Below are positions 7,323 through 14,002 of a DNA stretch of 18,090 nucleotides, piece by piece (the stretch's first letter is position 1; each line of letters begins with the position of its first letter). The notes beneath the pieces were generated by a model. That model saw nothing but the letters and a program-made list of their open reading frames with translations, had not been told where the DNA came from and did not search any database. A program made the position numbers and the translations under genes. This stretch comes from an uncultured Christensenellaceae bacterium (GTDB taxonomy: Bacteria; Bacillota; Clostridia; Christensenellales; CAG-138), in assembly GCA_902475645.1 (NCBI GenBank), contig CABSAH010000013.1, positions 1 through 18,090 of the forward strand, given 5' to 3'.

Positions 7323-9095
7323 ATGAAACGTTTAGTTTGCTTTATGGTTGCTGCCGCAATGCTGCTTAGCCTTGCCGCGTGCGCACCCACAACGCAGCCG
7401 AACAACCCCGAGAACACCAATGCGGGCAGCAATAACGACCCGGCACAGCCCGGCGACACCACCGTGACCCCCGCCGACGGCGAGGTTTCGGGCGATTATC
7501 TGGTTTGGAACATTGGCGTTGAATCCAAATCCTTTGACCCGCAGATAAATACTTCCAGCGCGGGCGGCAACATCGTATTCAATACTTTTGACGGCCTCGT
7601 GCGCGACACCGTGAACGGTATAGAGATGGCTACCGCCGAAAGCTATGAATTAAGCGCGAATGCAGAGGGCGTGGAGAACACCGTTTACACCTTCAAGCTG
7701 CGCAAGGATGCAAAGTGGTCCGACGGTCAAAACGTTACCGCCCATGACTTTGAATACGCATGGAAGCGCGCCTGCTCCCCCGAGCTTGCGTCCACCTATG
7801 CGTTCCTTGTAAACGATTATATAAAAGGTGCGCGTGAATACTTCTCCGGCACCGGCTCCCGCGACGACGTTTGCGTAAAGGCGCTGGACGAATACACCCT
7901 TCAGGTAGAGCTTATCCAGCCCACCGCTTACTTCCTTAACCTTGTTTCCTTCTTCACCTATATGCCCTGCCGCGAGGATGTTGCCTCCACCGGCGAAGGC
8001 TGGGATAAGGATCCTGACAAGTGCGTATCCAACGGGCCGTTCTATCTTGCCGAATACAAAATAGGCTCCCACGTTCTGCTCAAAAAGAACGAGTACTTCT
8101 GGAACAAGGACAACGTTAAGCTTGCCGGCATAAAGGGACTGTTCATAACCGACGCCACCACCTCCCTGCAGGGCTATGAGGCGGGCGAGATTCAGATAAC
8201 CAATATGCTGCCCGGCGAGGAGATACCCCGCCTGCTGGCAGAGGATCCTAACTTCACGAGCGAGCCTTCTCTTGGTCTGGTTTACGTTGCATACAACATG
8301 GACGCCGACCTTGTAAACGACATCAACGTGCGTAAGGCGCTTAGCCTTTCCATAGACCGCAAGCTGCTGTGCGATCAGGTGCTGCGCAACGGCGCCGTGC
8401 CCGCGACCGCGCTTGTAGCGCCCGGGTTTAAGCTTTCCACCGGCGAAAGCATGCGTGCAATGGATGAATTCGGCAACGTGATGACCGAATATGAAATCAA
8501 TCCCAACGCCGCAGAGGTTGATAAGGCGCGCGAATATCTTGCCGCCGCAGGTTATCCCAACGGCGAAGGCTTCCCCGAAGTCGAACTGCTCTATTACGAG
8601 AAGGGCAGCAACAGCCAGATCGCCGAGGCTCTTCAGCAGATGTGGAAGGAAAACCTTGGCATAAACGTAAAGCTGAAGGTTGAAGAGTTTGCCACCTATG
8701 CAAACACCATAAACTCCGGCAACTTTACGATAACCATTTACGACTGGGGCGCGGACTACAACGACCCCATGACGATGCTTTCCCTGTTCAGCGCCACCGG
8801 CATGAACGACTCCCGTTGGAGATATAAGGAGTACGCAGGCGTTCCCGATGACACCACGCTCAACCCCGAGAATAAGCCCTATGACGACGCCATTATAATG
8901 GCAAGCCAGACCCTGGGCACGGAGCGCGACGGCTACCTGAAGGAGGCCGAGGACGTGCTGATGAACAATATGGTAATATGCCCCCTGTACTATACGGTAG
9001 CGACCTATGTCGTGGACCACAGCAGGGTTACCGGCCCCGGCAGAACGCCGATAGGCCAGTGGGACTTCCAGCTCTACACCATGATTGGCAAATAA
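7323..9095 (+). CDS. oppA: Peptide-binding lipoprotein, solute-binding protein family 5 (OppA)
   Basis: A 590-residue extracytoplasmic receptor. The N terminus is a lipoprotein signal peptide with lipobox L-A-A-C, so Cys20 would be the lipidated residue. A Thr/Asn/Pro-rich linker to about residue 50 follows. The family-5 binding domain carries DGLVRDT, YTFKLRKDAKWSDGQ, VTAHDFEYAWKR and the hinge-region NVRKALSLSIDR. The overall length matches OppA-type oligopeptide receptors rather than shorter DppA proteins. The start is set by AAGGAGGAAAA. It is the last gene of the operon, 110 nt after oppF. The gap holds a weak hairpin at 7219-7239 and no convincing promoter, so oppA may be expressed from the operon message with separate stability. 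Confidence 0.93.
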   Translation: MKRLVCFMVAAAMLLSLAACAPTTQPNNPENTNAGSNNDPAQPGDTTVTPADGEVSGDYLVWNIGVESKSFDPQINTSSAGGNIVFNTFDGLVRDTVNGIEMATAESYELSANAEGVENTVYTFKLRKDAKWSDGQNVTAHDFEYAWKRACSPELASTYAFLVNDYIKGAREYFSGTGSRDDVCVKALDEYTLQVELIQPTAYFLNLVSFFTYMPCREDVASTGEGWDKDPDKCVSNGPFYLAEYKIGSHVLLKKNEYFWNKDNVKLAGIKGLFITDATTSLQGYEAGEIQITNMLPGEEIPRLLAEDPNFTSEPSLGLVYVAYNMDADLVNDINVRKALSLSIDRKLLCDQVLRNGAVPATALVAPGFKLSTGESMRAMDEFGNVMTEYEINPNAAEVDKAREYLAAAGYPNGEGFPEVELLYYEKGSNSQIAEALQQMWKENLGINVKLKVEEFATYANTINSGNFTITIYDWGADYNDPMTMLSLFSATGMNDSRWRYKEYAGVPDDTTLNPENKPYDDAIIMASQTLGTERDGYLKEAEDVLMNNMVICPLYYTVATYVVDHSRVTGPGRTPIGQWDFQLYTMIGK

Positions 9096-9114
9096 AGGTT
9101 AGATCCCCGATTAG

Positions 9115-9146
9115 AACTGCCCCCGCACGCATGTGCGGGGGCAGTT
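9115..9146 (+). terminator. Intrinsic terminator of the opp operon
   Basis: A perfect 14-bp stem, AACTGCCCCCGCAC pairing with GTGCGGGGGCAGTT around the tetraloop GCAT, lies 19 nt after the oppA stop. The U-tract is short and interrupted (TT then TGGCTATT), but the long GC-rich stem makes termination likely. It separates opp transcription from the two-component genes. Confidence 0.8.
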
Positions 9147-9192
9147 TGGCTATTATAGAAAAACTCTGTGTATTCAAGCCGTATATTTATGA

Positions 9193-9198
9193 TATAAT
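9193..9198 (+). promoter_or_regulatory. Likely -10 box for the two-component operon
   Basis: A consensus TATAAT lies 43 nt upstream of the response regulator start and downstream of the opp terminator. The -35 region is poor; TGTATT at 9169-9174 with an 18-nt spacer is the best I can find. The promoter may need activation, possibly by the regulator itself. Confidence 0.45.
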
Positions 9199-9241
9199 CA
9201 ATTATAAATTGCCTTGCCGCAAAAGAAAGGAGCCGGCGTTG

Positions 9242-9901
9242 ATGTGGATAAGCGTTGTTGAGGACGAGTGTACATTGAATAATCTGATCACAAAATACCT
9301 TGAAAAGGAAGGGTATAATGTGCGCAGCTATACCACGGGAGAGGACGCTTTATCCGGCATAAGCAAGCCCACCGATTTATGGGTTATAGACATTATGCTG
9401 CCCGATCTTGACGGCTTCAGCATTTTTAAGGCGGTCAAAAGCTACGATAAGGACGTTTATACAATATTTATCTCCGCAAGGAATCAGGATATAGACCGCG
9501 TGGTTGGGTTGGAATTGGGATGCGACGACTATATTCCCAAGCCGTTCCTTGTAAGGGAGCTTATTATAAAGGTGAACAAGCTGCTTAAGGCAACGCCGCG
9601 CCATGCGGAAACAATAGAGCTGCCGCCGTATAAAATGGAGCTTGATAAGCACACCGTGCTTGAAAACGGTCAGCCGATAAGCCTTACGGTCAAGGAATAC
9701 GATCTGCTGGCGTATTTTGCGGCGAACCCGGGCGCAATATTAAGCCGCACGGATATATTGAACAAGGTTTGGGGCTATGATTATTTCGGTACGGACCGCG
9801 TGGTGGACGATACAATAAGAAGGCTTAGGCGCAAGCTGCCCAAGCTTTTGCTGGATACTGTATACGGCTTTGGTTACAGGCTGAATAAGGAGGAAGCATG
9901 A
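9242..9901 (+). CDS. Two-component response regulator, OmpR/PhoB family
   Basis: A 219-residue regulator. The receiver domain (1-115) has the acidic pocket E7-D8, phospho-acceptor D50 in VIDIMLPDLDG, switch residues in the FISAR stretch and the conserved K100 in YIPKPF. The C-terminal winged-helix DNA-binding domain (about 125-217) has SLTVKEYDLLAYFAANPG, the recognition-helix segment DRVVDDTIRRLRRKL and the terminal YGFGYRL wing. The start is ATG 9242, 9 nt after GAAAGGAG. The frame stays open upstream, but that stretch runs through the opp terminator and into oppA and is not coding. The histidine kinase gene follows directly. The signal and target genes are unknown; control of the neighbouring opp operon or envelope stress are possibilities without direct evidence. 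Confidence 0.93.
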   Translation: MWISVVEDECTLNNLITKYLEKEGYNVRSYTTGEDALSGISKPTDLWVIDIMLPDLDGFSIFKAVKSYDKDVYTIFISARNQDIDRVVGLELGCDDYIPKPFLVRELIIKVNKLLKATPRHAETIELPPYKMELDKHTVLENGQPISLTVKEYDLLAYFAANPGAILSRTDILNKVWGYDYFGTDRVVDDTIRRLRRKLPKLLLDTVYGFGYRLNKEEA

Positions 9902-9924
9902 GCCGCTTTTCCGGAAGGGTATAG
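9898..9924 (+). CDS. Eight-codon minicistron between regulator and kinase
   Basis: ATG at 9898 overlaps the regulator stop (ATGA) and is preceded by a full AAGGAGG at 9887-9893, the best ribosome binding site in this operon. The frame reads M-S-R-F-S-G-R-V and then TAG at 9922-9924. It is in frame with the kinase, whose ATG is the very next codon (9925). It is either a coupling minicistron that delivers ribosomes to the kinase start or the original kinase N terminus interrupted by a nonsense change. Spacing from AAGGAGG to the ATG is about 4 nt. Confidence 0.4.
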   Translation: MSRFSGRV

Positions 9925-10929
9925 ATGCAGGATAAACCGCTTGCATATCAGCTTTTTGTAAAGCTATCCGTCTATTCGGCGCTTGTTGGCGCGGCTGCAT
10001 TATTATATATGGCGGCGTGCGTATTTTCCGTAAAGCAGCTTACGGGCGAGCAATGGGCCGAAATAATATGCCTTTTTATAATGGTGATAACGATAAATTT
10101 TTTCGTTTCACGCTCGATAGCCGGGCGCATAACGGAGCCGTTTGAAAAGCTGGCCAAAAACATGGCGCGTATAAAGAACAAGAACTGGAACGAAAAAATA
10201 TATCAGGTAAACCGCAAGGATGAGGTGGGACGCATAATCAATTCCCTTTCCGCCATTCAAACCAACGTAAACGAAATAAACGAAGATGAGGAGCTGTTTT
10301 ACCAAAGCGTGTCCCACGGGCTTAAAACGCCCATAATGGTTATACAAAACTGCTGCACCGCGTATCAGGACGGCATATACGGCGATGAAGCAATAGACAT
10401 AATCATGCGCGAAAGCATTGCGCTTGAGGATGGCATAAAAAAGCTGCTCTACGTTTCCTCGTTTGACCATATGCTGGGCAAAAGGAGCGAGTTTGTGGCG
10501 GTGGACATTGCCAAGCTTTGCGAACAATGCATCAAGCGCTTTGAAGCAAGCACCAACGGCGCCGCCATTGAAACGGACGTGCCGCAGGGCATAATGATAA
10601 ACGGCAATGCGGCGGCGCTTGAAACGCTTTTTTGCAACATATTGGAAAACGCCATACGCTACGTTAAAAGCAAAATAAGGATATTCCTTAAAGAGGACGG
10701 CGCGAATTACATAGTTGTTTTTGAAAACGACGGCAGGGTAATAGACAAAAAAACAATGGAGATACTGTTTGATAAATTCTACAAGGGGCCAAGGGGCAGC
10801 TTTGGACTGGGGCTTTATATTGCGCGGAAAATAGCCATTTTCCACGGCGGCGATATTTGGGCCGAGAATATAGAAAACGGGGTGCAGTTCCACGTTGCGC
10901 TGAAAAAATATAACGGGGAGGAGCAATAA
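9925..10929 (+). CDS. Two-component sensor histidine kinase (two TM segments, HAMP-like linker)
   Basis: This 334-residue membrane kinase partners with the preceding regulator. TM1 is at about 14-34 and TM2 at about 46-64, with only about 10 residues outside, so it has no real extracytoplasmic sensor domain and may sense in the membrane or through a partner. A HAMP-like linker (about 65-120) leads to the dimerisation helix with phospho-acceptor H131 in SVSHGLKTP. The ATPase domain shows the N-box (ILENAIRYVK), the G1-like segment (FENDGRVI), the F-box (FDKFYKG) and the G2 box (FGLGLYIARKI). HGLKTP instead of HELKTP replaces the usual acidic residue next to the histidine, which may affect phosphatase or kinase balance. 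The ATG has a modest GGAAGGG site and abuts the TAG of the minicistron. Confidence 0.88.
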   Translation: MQDKPLAYQLFVKLSVYSALVGAAALLYMAACVFSVKQLTGEQWAEIICLFIMVITINFFVSRSIAGRITEPFEKLAKNMARIKNKNWNEKIYQVNRKDEVGRIINSLSAIQTNVNEINEDEELFYQSVSHGLKTPIMVIQNCCTAYQDGIYGDEAIDIIMRESIALEDGIKKLLYVSSFDHMLGKRSEFVAVDIAKLCEQCIKRFEASTNGAAIETDVPQGIMINGNAAALETLFCNILENAIRYVKSKIRIFLKEDGANYIVVFENDGRVIDKKTMEILFDKFYKGPRGSFGLGLYIARKIAIFHGGDIWAENIENGVQFHVALKKYNGEEQ

Positions 10930-10983
10930 GGCCAATATGCGGCGCCAAATGCCGTATCCGCCATAAGCGTAAAGGGCGTTTAA

Positions 10984-10989
10984 TATAAT
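10984..10989 (+). promoter_or_regulatory. -10-like box ahead of the structured leader
   Basis: A consensus TATAAT sits in the gap after the kinase gene, with no good -35 at 16-18 nt. Transcription from it would begin at about 10996, immediately before the first hairpin of the structured region. It could be the start of a leader or a free-standing small RNA. Confidence 0.35.
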
Positions 10990-10998
10990 GCGATTCCG

Positions 10999-11033
10999 GC
11001 AATCCTTTCATCATAACGATGAGAGGATTTTTT
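10999..11033 (+). repeat. 35-nt direct repeat, copy 1
   Basis: Matches 11226-11260 at 34 of 35 positions; the single difference is A at 11022 versus G at 11249. The copies are 227 nt apart and bracket the hairpin-rich segment. Each copy is itself a stem-loop followed by a T-run. Confidence 0.9.
11001..11033 (+). terminator. Terminator-like hairpin after the two-component operon
   Basis: AATCCTTTCATC pairs with GATGAGAGGATT across loop ATAAC (12 bp with one G-U wobble) and is followed by T6 counting from 11028. It lies 72 nt after the kinase stop and is the only terminator-like structure there. It could end the kinase message or act as the first hairpin of the leader of the next gene. Confidence 0.55.
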
Positions 11034-11225
11034 GTTCGGCAAAATCCCGGGGTTGATAAGGGGCCGCAGCCCCTTATGTTCAATCCGGCTCTGACGACAT
11101 GTGCGTCAGAACGGATGAAAACCATGGGTTTTCGTACTTTGCGGGTTTTGCCGCCCGGAAGCTGATGCGACAGGCAAAACCCGTGAAACTCAAAAAAGCG
11201 GCGCTCAGCCACTTTTTTGAAGCCC

Positions 11226-11260
11226 GCAATCCTTTCATCATAACGATGGGAGGATTTTTT
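11226..11260 (+). repeat. 35-nt direct repeat, copy 2
   Basis: Second copy of the element at 10999-11033, with one substitution. It ends 4 nt before the spoIIR start codon and therefore also supplies that gene's ribosome binding site. Confidence 0.9.
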
Positions 11261-11264
11261 TATT
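11228..11264 (+). promoter_or_regulatory. Hairpin with U-tract that contains the spoIIR ribosome binding site
   Basis: AATCCTTTCATC pairs with GATGGGAGGATT (12 bp, two G-U wobbles, loop ATAAC), followed by a seven-T run. The 3' arm contains GGGAGGA (11248-11254), correctly spaced about 10 nt from ATG 11265. The folded form could both terminate transcription and hide the ribosome binding site. A change of pairing would be needed for full spoIIR expression. Confidence 0.5.
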
Positions 11265-11858
11265 ATGAAAGCAAAGCGAAGGATAATACGGCTTATCGCG
11301 GCGGCGTGCGCGGCGGCGGTGATGGCAACGGGCGCGGCGGCAGGTAATGCACGGGCGCAAACGGGCGCGGCCCTTGGCATACTTAGGCTGCACATAATGG
11401 CAAACAGCGATTCTGCGGCGGATCAGCGCGCAAAGCTTGCCGTGCGGGACGCGGTGCTGGAGGCTATGGGCGGAATGCGCGGCTGCAAAAGCGAAGCGGA
11501 GGCGGAGGCCATGCTTATGCAAAGCGGGACGGAGGTTTTGCGCTGCGCGGAGGAAACGCTCAACTCACACGGCATGGATTACGGGGCGCAGCTTATAATG
11601 GGCGAATTCGATTTTCCGGACAGGGTATATGACGGCGTTGTTTATCCCAAAGGAAAATACAGGGCGTTAAGGATAATACTGGGCGAAGGGAAAGGGCATA
11701 ACTGGTGGTGCGTAATGTTTCCCGCAATATGCATAGACGCGGGCGAAAGGGGGGAAATTGATATAAAGGAGCTTGAAATGAAAAGCTGGATTATAGAAAA
11801 GCTGAAAAGCATGGACGGAGGAAAGCTATGGGAAAAAATAATGCGAAGGCTTGGCTGA
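11265..11858 (+). CDS. spoIIR: Stage II sporulation protein R
   Basis: A 197-residue protein with an N-terminal signal or membrane segment (about 7-27, Ala-rich). SpoIIR hallmarks follow: LRLHIMANSDSAADQRAKLA, then VRDAVLEAM, later YPKGKYRALRIILGEGKGHN and then WWCVMFPAIC. In the B. subtilis model SpoIIR is made in the forespore under sigma-F, secreted to the intermembrane space, and activates the SpoIIGA protease that processes pro-sigma-E in the mother cell. It is an endospore-former marker. The start at 11265 uses the GGGAGGA inside the upstream hairpin. The gene overlaps sleB by 31 nt, unlike the separate location in B. subtilis, which suggests a joint forespore transcript. I see no clear sigma-F promoter. 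Confidence 0.92.
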   Translation: MKAKRRIIRLIAAACAAAVMATGAAAGNARAQTGAALGILRLHIMANSDSAADQRAKLAVRDAVLEAMGGMRGCKSEAEAEAMLMQSGTEVLRCAEETLNSHGMDYGAQLIMGEFDFPDRVYDGVVYPKGKYRALRIILGEGKGHNWWCVMFPAICIDAGERGEIDIKELEMKSWIIEKLKSMDGGKLWEKIMRRLG

Positions 11859-12508
11859 GCCTTGTTATGATATTCGCGCTGTGCCTATGCATATGCGGCG
11901 AAAGCATGGCGGCTGCGCTTAGGGTGGGCTCGCGCGGGGAGGACGTAAAGACCTTGCAGACGAAGCTGAAGCGCTGGGGCTACTACACGGGCAGCATAGA
12001 CGGCATATTCGGCGCGGGAACCAAAAAGGCGGTTATAGCCTTTCAAAGGAAAAACGGCCTTACGCCGGACGGCATAGTGGGCGCGGCAACGCTAAGGGCG
12101 CTGGGCATGAGTGCTGCGAGCGGGGGCGGCTCGTCAAGCTCAAGCGGAACGAATACGGACGGCAATCTTTATCTGCTTGCGCGGCTGGTTTACGGCGAGG
12201 CGCGCGGGGAGCCGTATAAGGGGCAGGTGGCGGTTGCCGCCGTTGCGCTTAACCGCGTTAAAAGCAGCCAGTTCCCCAATAGCGTAAGCGGCGTTATATA
12301 CCAAAGCGGGGCGTTCAGCGTGGTAAGCGACGGGCAGATAAACCTTACCCCCGACGAAACGGCAATACGCGCCGCGCGGGACGCCATGAACGGCTACGAC
12401 CCCACCAACGGCTGCCTATATTACTATAACCCCGCAAAGACCACAAACCAATGGATGCTCAGCAAGCCCGTGCTTTTAAGAATAGGCAACCATTCATTCT
12501 TCAAATAA
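11828..12508 (+). CDS. sleB: Spore cortex-lytic enzyme SleB
   Basis: A 226-residue enzyme with a signal peptide (about 1-29, ending ESMAAA), an N-terminal peptidoglycan-binding domain (about 31-94, LRVGSRGEDVKTLQTKL to GAATLRAL), a Gly/Ser linker (about 97-110) and a C-terminal SleB/CwlJ hydrolase domain (about 113-226). The catalytic glutamate is E124 in YGEARGE. SleB cleaves cortex peptidoglycan at muramic-delta-lactam residues during germination as a lytic transglycosylase. The start follows GGAGGAAAG. The gene overlaps the spoIIR 3' end and is followed 10 nt later by its partner ypeB, the classic arrangement. It is probably transcribed late in the forespore. Confidence 0.93.
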   Translation: MGKNNAKAWLSLVMIFALCLCICGESMAAALRVGSRGEDVKTLQTKLKRWGYYTGSIDGIFGAGTKKAVIAFQRKNGLTPDGIVGAATLRALGMSAASGGGSSSSSGTNTDGNLYLLARLVYGEARGEPYKGQVAVAAVALNRVKSSQFPNSVSGVIYQSGAFSVVSDGQINLTPDETAIRAARDAMNGYDPTNGCLYYYNPAKTTNQWMLSKPVLLRIGNHSFFK

Positions 12509-12518
12509 GGAGGGGCAT

Positions 12519-13898
12519 ATGGAAAAATTTACGGAAAACGCCAACAATACGCCCGCCAAGGGCGAAAAGGGCGGCATATGGCGCGCCGCGGGGCGCATAG
12601 GGCTGCCGCTTCTTCTCTCGGTCGCCCTGCTTACAACCGCAATGTGGGGAAACGGGCAAAGGGCGCTTGCAGAAGGCTATAAGCAGGCGGGAGAAAATAT
12701 GTACCGCCGCGCATTTACGGAGCTTTGCGACGATATGAGCAATATGCAAAACGCGCTGGGCAAGCTGCGCGTTGCGGGGCAGGGCGGGCAATATATGCTT
12801 TTGCTTGACGATATATGGCGGCTGTCCGGCTCCTGCGTAAGCCTTATGAGCCAAATCCCCGCGTCGCACATAGATACGGCGGAGCTTAACAGCTTTGTTG
12901 TGCGCATAGGGGATTACGCCCGCGCGCTGAGCAAAAAGGCCGTAAACAACGAAGAACGCACCGCTGAGGATGAGGAGCAGCTAAATGCGCTCTACGACGC
13001 CTGCACAAGGCTGAGCCGCGAGCTTAACGACAGGCTGAGCATAGGCGACGTGCCAACAATGGGCATTGAGGGCGAGGGCTATTACGAAAGCGCATACGGC
13101 GACGGAGTTAAGCAGCGCGACGATATAGACAAATTCCCAACGCTTATTTACGACGGGCCCTTCAGCGAAAGCAGCGAAAGGCGGGAGGCGCGCGGCCTGG
13201 GCGCGGAGGTGGACAGGGAAACCGCGCGAGCGAGCGCAGAGAGGCTTACGGGCATAAGCCGCCTTGACGACGCGGGCGAAACGGAGGGCACGATTGCAAG
13301 CTATGATTTTACCGCCACGGATGAACGCGGGCGCGAAATAGGCATATCCATTGCCAAGCGCGGGGGCAAAGCGGTTTGGTTCATGGGCAGCGCAAGCGGG
13401 AACGAAGGCGCAATGCCGGACGAATCCGTGCGGGAGCGGATGAAAAACGCCGCCCTTGAATGGCTGGGCAGGGCGGGGTTCGACAATATGCGCGCAACGT
13501 ATGCGCAGTATTATTCCGGCGCGGGGGTAATAAACTTTGCCGCAACGAAGGACGGCATAATAATTTACAACGACCTTGTTAAGGTTTGGGTGGATATTGA
13601 AACGAACGAGGTAATAGGCGCGGATGCGCGCAACTATCTTTTCAGCCATACGGAAAGGGATATGCCCACGCCCGCAATAAGTCGAGAGGAGGCCGAGGCA
13701 AGCGTGAGCATGAACCTTGAAATAGAATCGAGGGAGCTTGCGCTTATACCCGTTACAACGGAAACCGAAAGGCTGTGCTATGAATTCAAGGGGCGCTGCG
13801 GGCAGGATGAATACATTGTTTACATAAACGCCCAAACGGGCGCACAGGAGCAGATATTCGTTATAATAAACACCGAAAACGGGCAGCTTACCGCCTGA
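12519..13898 (+). CDS. ypeB: Germination protein YpeB
   Basis: A 459-residue protein with a short cytoplasmic N terminus, one membrane anchor (about 25-43), a helical region (about 48-180) and a C-terminal half with repeated PepSY-like units (around ASAERLTGI, VRERMKNAALEWL and ISREEAEASVSMNL). YpeB stabilises SleB and localises it in the dormant spore, and the two are mutually dependent. The length matches the family (about 450). The start has AAGGAGGGG 6 nt upstream. It follows sleB directly, which confirms the assignment of both genes. I see no terminator with a U-tract in the 104-nt gap after it. Confidence 0.9.
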   Translation: MEKFTENANNTPAKGEKGGIWRAAGRIGLPLLLSVALLTTAMWGNGQRALAEGYKQAGENMYRRAFTELCDDMSNMQNALGKLRVAGQGGQYMLLLDDIWRLSGSCVSLMSQIPASHIDTAELNSFVVRIGDYARALSKKAVNNEERTAEDEEQLNALYDACTRLSRELNDRLSIGDVPTMGIEGEGYYESAYGDGVKQRDDIDKFPTLIYDGPFSESSERREARGLGAEVDRETARASAERLTGISRLDDAGETEGTIASYDFTATDERGREIGISIAKRGGKAVWFMGSASGNEGAMPDESVRERMKNAALEWLGRAGFDNMRATYAQYYSGAGVINFAATKDGIIIYNDLVKVWVDIETNEVIGADARNYLFSHTERDMPTPAISREEAEASVSMNLEIESRELALIPVTTETERLCYEFKGRCGQDEYIVYINAQTGAQEQIFVIINTENGQLTA

Positions 13899-13946
13899 AC
13901 GGGAATATAAAACAAAAAAATAAGGCGTGAGTTTTGGCAACGGGCA

Positions 13947-13975
13947 TTGACAAGAAGCAAAAGGCGGTTAAAATA
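13947..13975 (+). promoter_or_regulatory. Probable sigma-A promoter for the 14003 gene
   Basis: Consensus TTGACA at 13947-13952 is followed by 16 nt and TAAAAT (13969-13974), or 17 nt and AAAATA (13970-13975). The next start codon is at 14003. This marks a new, probably vegetative transcription unit after the spore genes. Confidence 0.6.
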
Positions 13976-14002
13976 TAGAAAACCGCCGCGGGAGAAAAGC
14001 CC

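Larger units (their letters stand above)
10996..11264 (+). ncRNA. Multi-hairpin structured RNA / leader upstream of spoIIR (candidate)
   Basis: No protein gene fits this gap, but nearly every base can be placed in a stem. The elements are: hairpin A 11001-11029 with U-tract; P2 11056-11077, a perfect 9-bp stem with CGCA loop; P3 11083-11116, a 7-bp plus 5-bp two-tier stem; P4 11117-11133, 7 bp; E, 11142-11152 pairing with 11173-11183, a perfect 11 bp; F, 11190-11198 pairing with 11212-11220, a perfect 9 bp; and hairpin G 11228-11256 with U-tract. In addition, 11037-11049 can pair with 11142-11153 (12 bp, one bulge), closing P2-P4 into a four-way junction and excluding E. I do not recognise a named RNA family. 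It may be a cis-acting leader of spoIIR, a small RNA, or an imperfect-palindrome repeat element. Confidence 0.45.

Noticed and set aside
7650..9020. Long open frame of 456 codons on the minus strand across oppA
   Set aside because: It lies fully antisense to an unmistakable OppA gene, has no recognisable domain and arises from the codon bias of the sense gene. The same holds for minus-strand frames at 775-1398 and 2980-3903.
8978..9241. Upstream extension of the response regulator frame
   Set aside because: It would overlap the oppA end, the opp terminator and the TATAAT box. The receiver domain begins at ATG 9242, which has a good ribosome binding site.
9922..9924. TAG as a recoded sense codon joining the minicistron to the kinase
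   Set aside because: TAG serves as the ordinary stop of the membrane protein gene at 2831-2833, and the kinase has its own ATG and ribosome binding site immediately after.
10999..11260. CRISPR array
   Set aside because: Only two repeat copies exist, 227 nt apart, each a hairpin with a T-run; there are no regular spacers and no cas genes in the window.
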